Below are positions 6,921-14,308 of a stretch of DNA of 24,017 nucleotides, in pieces. The position numbers were made by a program, and so were the translations under genes. Source of the DNA: a virus; IMG/VR virus record IMGVR_UViG_3300025282_002833, positions 1-24,017 of that record; one strand, 5' to 3'. Positions within the stretch are counted from its first letter, which is position 1; the number at the start of each line of letters is the position of its first letter. The notes under the pieces are model-generated. The model did not search any database and was not told the DNA's origin. It saw only the letters and a program-made list of their open reading frames with translations.

Positions 6921-7705
6921 GTGATTGCACTTGCGGGGGATGTCCTAGTGGTGACTATGGTTGCGGCTGCTGCTGCGCTTCGGTTACCGGATTACGCGGC
7001 GGTATTCACCCCGACTACATCAAGTCGATTTCTGCGGATATGGCGGTGGATCTCGATGGTGACACAAAGACTTTTCAGACCCGTGCGATTCTAGATTCAC
7101 CTGTTCATATCGTTTCGGTCAGCATCTCGCTGGTCTGCCTGCGCCGTAATGCTGCTACTTCAACAGAAGCAGGTTTGAAGAAGCAGATTCAAGAGGTAAA
7201 CACTACCGCGCTAGCCACTCTTCGGCCTCCAACACCCATTAATGTCTCGCTCTTCACACTACCCTCTTATAGTAGTACCACAGTAGATTTTGGTGGTTGG
7301 AATACGCATGTTAATACAATAGATGGGCGTACCTATATTTCGACCTGTTCCGTAAATTCTTACTCGCCCAACTGGACTTCGCCCGACGATCTCTTCGGTT
7401 ACTTCTGCGATGGTGGATTATTCATCGAGGTCAATGCCCCTACTACACAATATGGTCTTCGCGTTGTCGTGAACTATGTTGATCGCGCCTCCTTCTCGCC
7501 CGCTTATGGTGATCCGGTAGCCGTGCTTCAGCACTACTGGTCCTGCGCCCACGGAGAGACTGAGTTCCTAGAGGGCTTCTACGGAGGTAACTCTAGCAAT
7601 ACCGGATCTTCCGGCACCTCGACTGCTACTGAGGATACTTCGATTGCGGGTTCTGGTACCAACCCGTGGACTATTGCTACTGATCTAACTGAGATGGGGT
7701 TCTGA
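6917..7705 (+). CDS. Unknown virion-cluster protein with a Cys-rich N-terminus
   Basis: I do not recognise this 262-residue protein. It opens with seven cysteines in the first 20 residues (C4, C6, C9, C16, C18, C19, C20; MSDCTCGGCPSGDYGCGCCC), with Gly between them. Four more single cysteines follow. Residues about 30-215 look beta-rich and alternate hydrophobic and polar (SVSISLVCLRR; LRVVVNYVDRASF). The last 35 residues are a Ser/Thr/Gly-rich linker ending in TDLTEMGF. There is no hydrophobic signal segment. The gene starts inside the adaptor stop (ATGA overlap) and ends 7 bases before the nozzle gene, so it is co-translated with tail genes and is probably a tail or head-completion component. 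The Cys cluster could bind a metal or form disulfides. It is too irregular for a standard zinc ribbon. Confidence 0.75.
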   Translation: MSDCTCGGCPSGDYGCGCCCASVTGLRGGIHPDYIKSISADMAVDLDGDTKTFQTRAILDSPVHIVSVSISLVCLRRNAATSTEAGLKKQIQEVNTTALATLRPPTPINVSLFTLPSYSSTTVDFGGWNTHVNTIDGRTYISTCSVNSYSPNWTSPDDLFGYFCDGGLFIEVNAPTTQYGLRVVVNYVDRASFSPAYGDPVAVLQHYWSCAHGETEFLEGFYGGNSSNTGSSGTSTATEDTSIAGSGTNPWTIATDLTEMGF

Positions 7706-7712
7706 TCGAGTA

Positions 7713-10700
7713 ATGGCTAGTATGCGGATAGATAACCTGCCTATGGATCGCCAAACGGCGGGCTATGCGCGCAAGGAACCTAGCGGCGGAACAATGTTTT
7801 CGTCAGCAGCCTTGACTTCTGTCTTTGAGAAACGGGATGTGGACCCCGAAGCACCCCTGTTTAAACGCAGGTACGGAAGTCGCCGCCTTACTAATGCCTC
7901 GCCCAATCTCCTTGGCGTCACAGCCGATATTGACGAGGGGCGTGTCGAGGTTAATCACTCTTTCGCTACCGGAGTGGAGGACTGGACGATCTTCTGCACT
8001 TTACGCACCCCGCTCGATTCTTCAGATGGTGCGTTTCCGATATTCGAGTTTCAAGGTCTTCATGCGTATGTCTACTATGACTTCAACGCTGGCGCATCTA
8101 CTAGTACGGTATATCTACGCATCTATAATGCATCAGGAACTCAACTCTTAACTCACACTATGGGCGAGATAGGTGCTAATGGCACCGACTACCGCATCAT
8201 GGTGCGTTACATAGATTCGTCTAATACGATTTCAGCCGTTAGTTGGATAGTACCCGCAGAAGGGGGTACTGCCACGATTGGCACAGAGACAACTGCTACA
8301 AGCGCTGTTAGTGGCGGGGTTCTGAAGTTGATGGGCGAGCCGCTTGGTGTTGGAGCGCTGGCCTCCGCAGATGCAGCCGGATCAGCCACCTTGACCTTCG
8401 GGGATACCGAATTCGATGATGTCAATAATGGAACGCTGACTCTGATCTCAACAGATACGACTAGCCGTGTCTATACGATCAAGAACGACTATGGGGCCAC
8501 CACAAGCCTGGAGTACAACGCTGGTGCTTCTGCCTCGGTAGCGGCCACGAACTTAAAGAATACTATCGAGAGCGCGGCTGGTCATAACGGCAAACTGACT
8601 GTCGTGCAAACTGACGCTACCCTGGTAATTACTCAGGCTACTGCGGGAACAGGTGGCAATACTACAATCACTGCGGGAGCCAACTTCAATAATACCTGCG
8701 ATGTAAATATTGGGGCTACATTTACTGGCGGGCTGACGCAGGGACCGGGGGCATACCATCGAGTAGTCGTAACTAACTTCTTGCTCTACGATGTATCTGA
8801 CTTTAATAAGAGTTCGGAATACGAGGCGCTTGCCTCTGATCTAACTCCCACTAAGAGTGACGATAACGCCGCTGAGACTGATTACCTACTAGTCTGGCAT
8901 GATACCTTTGATGAGGGCGGCGATGTCCTGTCCTACACAAATAATGCTGGTACGGCCATCGATTCCTATCTAGTCCCGACTTCGCCAAATAATGGGGGCG
9001 ACACCTCCGGTACTGATATCCATTTTGGCGGGCAGGGCGTGATCGAGATACCGTTCTATCTCGACTTTGACGAATACTACTGGACTCCGATTACGGCATC
9101 AGCGCGCCTTGATTGGATGTTTCAGATCAACCTTACGCTGCCAGCAACACTCAAGAGTAGTACCGTCTTTGAGTTTCAGGATATCCTTAAACTAGATATC
9201 TTTAACAGCACAGGCAGTACATTTGTTTTTAAAGGTACCTACGCTGGAACGGGTACTGTTCAATCGACTCTCAGCCTTACTGCCGGAGCCTCCTATCAAG
9301 TCTTTGTTGGACGCGCCACTTCACAGACTCTTATTCGCGTAGTTGCGTCTAACGGTACGGCCACAGATACTACGGGCACTTCTGATAACCCGGCTGTCTT
9401 TAACTACGACAAGATGATGGGCTTTGTCATCGGAGATACCGCTGACCAGGAGAACACGGCACCTTTTGGCGGAAAGATCGAGCGTATGGCGTTCCACAAT
9501 GAGAATGATCTCAAGTGGCTTCCGCTACAAGATGCGGTCTTCTATTACGACATTTACTCGCTCTCTGGCGATCAGATCATTGACCGGGGCAATCGCGCCC
9601 TCAACTCATTCGGCAGCACTCGCATATCCTCCGCACCCCCGCATTATGCACAAGGTGGCTTCAAGGGTGGAGCCTATGTCGCGGCAACTGGCGGGTATAC
9701 GATGGCGGTCAGTACCCCCGACATCGACTATGTAGGTGAACTAAAGAAGGCGCTCAAGAAAGACGCGGCTATTCAACGCCGAGGTAGTAAGGCGTTTATG
9801 ACTTCTAACGGTGTCAACTACTTGATCGACGACTTCTCTAAGACTTTCCGCCCTCTTGGTATACCGCGCCCCGGTACTAAGGTTTCTTGTACCCCTCAAG
9901 GTGTGGGCGTTATCGACGGCTTCGTTCGCTATGCTTATCGCTGGGTAACCAAGGATGGCACAGTCGGGCCAGCCTTTGACCTAGATCCCGTAGATGCCCA
10001 GAGCGGAGTCAATGTCTTTCTCGGGGCTGATAACTTCGGCCTTCCCGGCGAGACACCCTTTGGTATCTCTTATGGTGAGTGCGAGGGCACGAAGAAAGCG
10101 GAAGGGCGTGGAGCAACCGCTACTGATGCGGTTGAGACCTTCTTTGTTAAAGATAGTGACGGCGGCTCTAATCATAATCTGCTTCGGCGCGAGATCAGTT
10201 TCCCCGGCCTTACACTAGAAGCAGCGGTCCGTATTCCTGGCATTGCCCAGATTAAAGAGAGCATCTTTAGCCAGGGTGTCGGTGCGCCAGTTGGCGTGGC
10301 TAACTGGATGTCCGATGAGGCTCCCTATACCTTTCCCTGGATTGGTCAGGGTACCCAAGAGTGCTGCTTCCAATTCGCCTTCCGCTATGACAGCAGCGCC
10401 GATTATCAGGTACTTTTTGGTATTGGAGCCAAGGATCAGCATTATACAACTGGCTGGCTAGTCTCTAATGACCATTACAAATTGAACCACCTAGTGGTTT
10501 CGATTCAGCCACCTCTTGTTGGGGGCAATAACCACAGTCTAGTTGTCTGTCGTGATGCGCCTTCGGGATCTAAAAAGCGCGATAACGATTTGACCGAATT
10601 CGCTTGGGACTACGATTTCCAAGACACGCATGACTACTGCGTAATCGTTCGTCGTGCAGGAACAAACTTCGCCTCTGGTACGGGCGAAGACCTAGCCGTT

Positions 10701-13559
10701 AGTATTTACAATAATACGCTTGATGGTACGGATAACGGTGCGGGAGGTACCTATGACGGTTGGAGGCTTTGGCCGAGTAGTACGGATGCAGAAAAGTTAA
10801 AGCCTAACTTCTGGGGACCGACTTATGCAGGTGTTGCTAATGACCAGGTAATGTGGGGCGCATCGCGCCTTGAAGGTTCAACCGCAAACCTATCGGTAAA
10901 AACACGCAAGCGTGCTGCTTCTGGAAGTGCCACCTTTAACTTTGATTACATAAACGGGGTACCGGGTGGTGCTACGGCAGGCCCTTATGTTCCTGGTACT
11001 GTCATGTACCACGGACGAATGTGGCGACAAGATTTCTTACTCCAGGTCTTGGCTATTAAGGGTTTAGATCGCTATGGCGCTCGTTCCGGTCCCCTTGCCT
11101 CAAACCTTGAAGTTGATACAGCATTCTGTCCAGACTCGGGCGTAGATACTATTAATGGCGGCTGGGATTACCCGCAGAGTCTCCGCACTAAATTCTACAA
11201 GTCGGGTGGTAGTACCTTCGATGCTCAGGTAGTGCTTACGGAGAATGTATCTAATACACCGCTCTTGGCTTACGGTCACGATATGACGGTTAATGCGGCA
11301 ACTACGCCGGATACTTGGACCACGACTAGTCTCGATAATGTACCCCTCTGGATCAACTGGACTTCGCGTAACGAGGGTTCAATAACAGTTGGTGTCGGAT
11401 CGAAACCGTCTGTCGAGATCGCGACTAAGAAATGGCATACCGGAGCCGGCATTCAAACATTCGGCGAATTCGCAAACGCTGTTGATCTCAAGCAATGGAC
11501 TTGGATCACACTTTATTTTCATCATATAAAGCGAGAGAGCGGTACTACTAGTAACATTATAGATGTCTGGCTAGAGCGAGTATTCATCGACGGGAATACT
11601 GGTGACTGGGGCGAAGTCTTTGATGTTGATATTGAACTAACCGGAGTCTTGGCTAACGGCGCTGCTGGTACCGGGCAATACGGCTTGTTCACAGTCGGCG
11701 GTTGGCCCGGTATGGATCAGGAGTATGAGACTGAGATTGCCGAAGTGCGTCTCTGGGATGGCGAATATTACACGGCGGCTGGAGGAGGTCTCGGAGCGAA
11801 TGCCTTTGGTACTTACCTCTCGAATCGTATCCCCCCTAATATCTGGGGTGAACTCTGGTACTACCTGCGCTTTATGAAGCCAGATGTCAATGATCCTGAT
11901 AATCAGGAGACAATGGACCAGTTTGGACTCAAGCAGAACAGTTCAGGTATTGGTGAGAAGGGTGCGGACTCTGTTGTTCTCTACCAACAATCTGAAGTTA
12001 AAGATGATGCTGATGATCCAGACAGCACGACCTTTTTTGTACCTTTCCCTGATCCGCCTCTGTCGGCTATTCGGGGAATCCAGATATTCCGCACTCAAGT
12101 TGTGCCAGTTACTAATACATTCCCCAATGGCAATACTAATCCCAACGCTATCCCCGAAGCCTGGAAGGCATGCCGTGATGCGCCGCTGTACCACCTATCC
12201 GAGATCCCGCGTGGTACGAGTTCGTATATTGATACCGCCGATGACACGGCACTAGGCACCCAACTTGACCAACTCACAGGCTTGATCCCGGCTAACCCCA
12301 GGGGAGTCTTTGAGTGGGGAGGGCACCTGGGCATCTATGTGCAGGATCAACCCCGCGTTCACTTCGCTGAATCCCCTACTTCTTGGGAGAGTTTCCCTCT
12401 GGATATGGTCTACGACCTTCCGGTGCGCGAACACGGCCCCATCGAAGCAGCGATTGAACTAGCCTCTCGTGACGCGAGACAGTCCCGTGTATTGTGCCTA
12501 GGCAAGTCTTGGGGTGTCTTCATTGATGGCAGCCCCACTCAACCCCAGGCGAACACGCTTGGAGGGGGTGTTGGGGCCTCTTCACCACGCTGCCTCGTGG
12601 TCGAAAAAGGCATTGCTTATGCCTTTAATGGTACTCTCTGGGGGATTACCGGAGATGGGCAAGTTGAAGACCTCAGCCTTCCCGTTCTAGACCTTCTCCC
12701 AGATCCCGATAATGCTCGGCTGTCCGTATCAGCGGCGCTGAGTTCTCTTTTCCTGATTGACGAATCAACCGGAGTCGCACTTAGGTTCCACCTAGCACGA
12801 CGACAATGGTATGTAGAGGATCGAAATGCGCTTTCTGTTACGGATGTGGATGGGGTTGACACTTGGGTTCATGTTTCTGGGTACCCTTCTGCTGGAAATA
12901 CCGCCGTTTATCAAGACGATGTGGAGTCGGATACGCCAGAAGTCGGGATTGCAGTAGCGAGTTACAACAACGGTGCCAATACCTTTGTGGTAAGCAGCGC
13001 GACTGGCCTGAAGATAGGACAACGGGGAGTCCTGGTTGGGGATGCCCACGCATCTGCGGCAGGGCGTAATCCGTACTACCGTCAGGCGGTAACTATCCAA
13101 TCTATCGATGGGACAACTATCACAGTTTCGGATGACCTAGACCTGACTGCCTCGTTTACTGAACTGGACGGTACGACTTCATATACCCTGGCTTACAAGT
13201 TCTATGCAGGAGTAGGCTATTGGGGTACTATGGTTGATACGGGACAGTTTAACCTTACAGGAGACCTAAGCCATGTGGACATGGGAGTTGAGCGAGGAGA
13301 TGGATGGTGGGCGGCATTTGACTCTTCAGATTTCGCCAAAGATCCAACAGACCGGACTGGTTTCGCTAGCCCTGAGTCTAAACCGACTAATATTGTCGAT
13401 GTTGCTGGTGATGGAGCATCAGCAAGATGGGGACTCTCCAACCGACAGCGACTCGAAAGGATCCTTGTTTTCTCCCAAGAACCGACTAACGGGTCAGGAT
13501 CCCCCGTGGGACTCACCGAACTTGAACTAAACTACACATCTGACCCAGGGGTTAAATAG
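7713..13559 (+). CDS. Giant tail nozzle-like protein with inserted LamG-type modules
   Basis: This 1948-residue protein occupies the place of the podoviral nozzle (T7 tail tubular protein B, P22 gp10 type), which is usually well under half this length. Nozzle-like segments are at residues about 675-760 (FRPLGIPRPGTKV, then the YAYRWVTKDGTVGPAF strand pair), 1110-1130 (LAIKGLDRYGARSGPL), 1445-1525 (IRGIQIFRTQVV, then SYIDTADDTALGTQL), and 1526-1735 (propeller-like repeats, for example GGHLGIYVQDQPRVHFAES, SWGVFIDGS, GIAYAFNGTLWGITGDG). The C-terminal closing part is at about 1829-1948. Between and before these lie concanavalin/LamG-like beta domains at about 78-380, 440-605, 830-1060 and 1135-1355, and a small beta module at 1740-1828. 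ATG 7713 has only weak ribosome complementarity; ATG 7722 is possible. The virion structural call is strong. The nozzle-with-insertions reading is inference from pattern. Confidence 0.7.
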   Translation: MASMRIDNLPMDRQTAGYARKEPSGGTMFSSAALTSVFEKRDVDPEAPLFKRRYGSRRLTNASPNLLGVTADIDEGRVEVNHSFATGVEDWTIFCTLRTPLDSSDGAFPIFEFQGLHAYVYYDFNAGASTSTVYLRIYNASGTQLLTHTMGEIGANGTDYRIMVRYIDSSNTISAVSWIVPAEGGTATIGTETTATSAVSGGVLKLMGEPLGVGALASADAAGSATLTFGDTEFDDVNNGTLTLISTDTTSRVYTIKNDYGATTSLEYNAGASASVAATNLKNTIESAAGHNGKLTVVQTDATLVITQATAGTGGNTTITAGANFNNTCDVNIGATFTGGLTQGPGAYHRVVVTNFLLYDVSDFNKSSEYEALASDLTPTKSDDNAAETDYLLVWHDTFDEGGDVLSYTNNAGTAIDSYLVPTSPNNGGDTSGTDIHFGGQGVIEIPFYLDFDEYYWTPITASARLDWMFQINLTLPATLKSSTVFEFQDILKLDIFNSTGSTFVFKGTYAGTGTVQSTLSLTAGASYQVFVGRATSQTLIRVVASNGTATDTTGTSDNPAVFNYDKMMGFVIGDTADQENTAPFGGKIERMAFHNENDLKWLPLQDAVFYYDIYSLSGDQIIDRGNRALNSFGSTRISSAPPHYAQGGFKGGAYVAATGGYTMAVSTPDIDYVGELKKALKKDAAIQRRGSKAFMTSNGVNYLIDDFSKTFRPLGIPRPGTKVSCTPQGVGVIDGFVRYAYRWVTKDGTVGPAFDLDPVDAQSGVNVFLGADNFGLPGETPFGISYGECEGTKKAEGRGATATDAVETFFVKDSDGGSNHNLLRREISFPGLTLEAAVRIPGIAQIKESIFSQGVGAPVGVANWMSDEAPYTFPWIGQGTQECCFQFAFRYDSSADYQVLFGIGAKDQHYTTGWLVSNDHYKLNHLVVSIQPPLVGGNNHSLVVCRDAPSGSKKRDNDLTEFAWDYDFQDTHDYCVIVRRAGTNFASGTGEDLAVSIYNNTLDGTDNGAGGTYDGWRLWPSSTDAEKLKPNFWGPTYAGVANDQVMWGASRLEGSTANLSVKTRKRAASGSATFNFDYINGVPGGATAGPYVPGTVMYHGRMWRQDFLLQVLAIKGLDRYGARSGPLASNLEVDTAFCPDSGVDTINGGWDYPQSLRTKFYKSGGSTFDAQVVLTENVSNTPLLAYGHDMTVNAATTPDTWTTTSLDNVPLWINWTSRNEGSITVGVGSKPSVEIATKKWHTGAGIQTFGEFANAVDLKQWTWITLYFHHIKRESGTTSNIIDVWLERVFIDGNTGDWGEVFDVDIELTGVLANGAAGTGQYGLFTVGGWPGMDQEYETEIAEVRLWDGEYYTAAGGGLGANAFGTYLSNRIPPNIWGELWYYLRFMKPDVNDPDNQETMDQFGLKQNSSGIGEKGADSVVLYQQSEVKDDADDPDSTTFFVPFPDPPLSAIRGIQIFRTQVVPVTNTFPNGNTNPNAIPEAWKACRDAPLYHLSEIPRGTSSYIDTADDTALGTQLDQLTGLIPANPRGVFEWGGHLGIYVQDQPRVHFAESPTSWESFPLDMVYDLPVREHGPIEAAIELASRDARQSRVLCLGKSWGVFIDGSPTQPQANTLGGGVGASSPRCLVVEKGIAYAFNGTLWGITGDGQVEDLSLPVLDLLPDPDNARLSVSAALSSLFLIDESTGVALRFHLARRQWYVEDRNALSVTDVDGVDTWVHVSGYPSAGNTAVYQDDVESDTPEVGIAVASYNNGANTFVVSSATGLKIGQRGVLVGDAHASAAGRNPYYRQAVTIQSIDGTTITVSDDLDLTASFTELDGTTSYTLAYKFYAGVGYWGTMVDTGQFNLTGDLSHVDMGVERGDGWWAAFDSSDFAKDPTDRTGFASPESKPTNIVDVAGDGASARWGLSNRQRLERILVFSQEPTNGSGSPVGLTELELNYTSDPGVK
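7944..8852 (+). other. LamG-like domain 1 with a nested beta module (residues 78-380)
   Basis: The start (VEVNHSFATGVEDWTIFCTLRT) and end (YHRVVVTNFLLYDVSDFNKSSEYEAL) match the opening and closing strands of a LamG/concanavalin-like sandwich, including the typical closing pattern before a short helix. Residues about 216-345 interrupt it with a different module: GSATLTFGDTEFDD, TLTLISTDTTSRVYTI, VAATNLKNTIESA, LTVVQTDATLVITQATAG and a GGNTTITAG turn. That layout of two hairpins, a helix and two more hairpins is seen in a recurrent phage tail-protein module. The nested organisation is inferred from where the LamG strands break off and resume. Confidence 0.5.
9030..9527 (+). other. LamG-like domain 2 (residues 440-605)
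   Basis: A second beta-sandwich-like stretch: ARLDWMFQINLTLPA at the front, VFEFQDILKLDIFNS and FVFKGTYAGTGTVQS strands, YQVFVGRATSQTLIRVVASN in the middle, and IERMAFHNENDLKW at the end, the position where LamG domains carry their closing strand. There is no obvious calcium-binding signature. It ends about 70 residues before the first nozzle-like segment. Confidence 0.45.
10200..10892 (+). other. LamG-like domain 3 inserted in nozzle strands (residues 830-1060)
   Basis: Begins FPGLTLEAAVRIPGI, continues with CCFQFAFRYDSSADYQVLFGIG, LNHLVVSIQPPLVGG, DYCVIVRRAG and LAVSIYNNTLDG, and ends near VMWGASRLEGS. This is a full set of alternating strands of the concanavalin type. It follows the YAYRWVTKDGTVGPAF segment (residues 740-755). 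The related LAIKGLDRYGARSGPL segment comes only after it (about 1113-1128), so the domain appears to split a nozzle region. Two adjacent cysteines occur at residues 884-885. Confidence 0.45.
11115..11777 (+). other. LamG-like domain 4 inserted in nozzle strands (residues 1135-1355)
   Basis: Strands include FDAQVVLTENVS, PLWINWTSRNEGSITVGVG, WTWITLYFHHIKRE, IIDVWLERVFIDGNTG and the closing IAEVRLWDGEYY, a classic LamG-type ending. The nozzle-like segment resumes at about residue 1376 (NIWGELWYYLRFMKPDVNDP) and 1445 (PLSAIRGIQIFRT). The domain is therefore bounded on both sides by nozzle-like sequence. Confidence 0.5.
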
Positions 13560-13561
13560 AT

Positions 13562-14308
13562 ATGGCTATCCCTTTTGCAGCACTCTCCTTCGGTACTGGT
13601 ATCGCCAGTTCGATTCTGGGTGGCCGCGCCAAGAAGAAGGCAGCAGCCGCCGCTGCCGCTGAGGCGAAGCGTATCCGCGAGTGGTACGAACAGAAGGCGC
13701 GTGATACTCAGCAGACCCTTGGCCGCGAGATCGAGACGATGCGTGCCTTGCGCGACCTCGATCTTCCTGCTCACCAACAAGCCGCACGGATCGCTTACAT
13801 CCAGCGCCAGAAAGGTTCGGAGCGTCAGGCTCGCGTTCGTGCCATCGGTCGAATGCCCCGCGAAGTCCGCGATGCAACCTTTGGCGGGCAGTTGACTCAG
13901 TACCTTGGTCGCGAAGGCCAGAAGATTGATCGCTATGCCAAGATGTCCCAGAACATCTACGGCATGGCTTCTGGGATGCAGCAGCAAGTCAACCAACTGC
14001 TCCAGGCAGGCGGCTCGGAATACGGCAGCATGATGAAGTCGGCCCAGATGATGGAGTACGAAGCGGGCGATCCGCTTGGTCAAGCGTTAGGCGCAGCCGC
14101 CCAGGGCTTCTCGTTGGCAGCCAAGCAGCAGAGCCAGGAAGCGGCACTTAAGAAGTCTATGGAGAGTCAGTTTAAACGCGATTTCTTTTCTAGTGCTGTC
14201 TTTGGCGATCAAAAGATCGGAACAACAATGGATAAGGCGAGGTCGATTGGTGACATGATGGATGATCCTGACTTTATGAATTTGTTTAAGGGAATGTTTA
14301 ATCAATAA
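13562..14308 (+). CDS. Internal virion protein A (T7 gp14-like position)
   Basis: A 248-residue protein, the first of three ejection proteins. Residues 4-23 are small and hydrophobic (IPFAALSFGTGIASSILGGR), a possible membrane-inserting segment. A Lys/Ala/Arg helix follows (KKKAAAAAAAEAKRIREWYEQKARD). A long, mostly helical Gln/Arg-rich body runs to about 200. The C-terminus is Met/Asp-rich (DMMDDPDFMNLFKGMF). T7-like phages encode a short internal protein here that inserts into the outer membrane during ejection, and the layout fits that role. AGGGG (13547-13551) lies 10 bases before the ATG, and the stop shares a base with the next start (TAATG). Codons are strongly C-biased up to about 14150 and then change. 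No enzymatic motif is seen. Family placement is by position and composition. Confidence 0.65.
   Translation: MAIPFAALSFGTGIASSILGGRAKKKAAAAAAAEAKRIREWYEQKARDTQQTLGREIETMRALRDLDLPAHQQAARIAYIQRQKGSERQARVRAIGRMPREVRDATFGGQLTQYLGREGQKIDRYAKMSQNIYGMASGMQQQVNQLLQAGGSEYGSMMKSAQMMEYEAGDPLGQALGAAAQGFSLAAKQQSQEAALKKSMESQFKRDFFSSAVFGDQKIGTTMDKARSIGDMMDDPDFMNLFKGMFNQ

Noticed and set aside
13532-14083. Minus-strand open frame (183 codons) opposite internal virion protein A
   Set aside because: It lies opposite the C-biased codon patch of a well-supported gene and is explained by composition. No ribosome site or recognisable motif.
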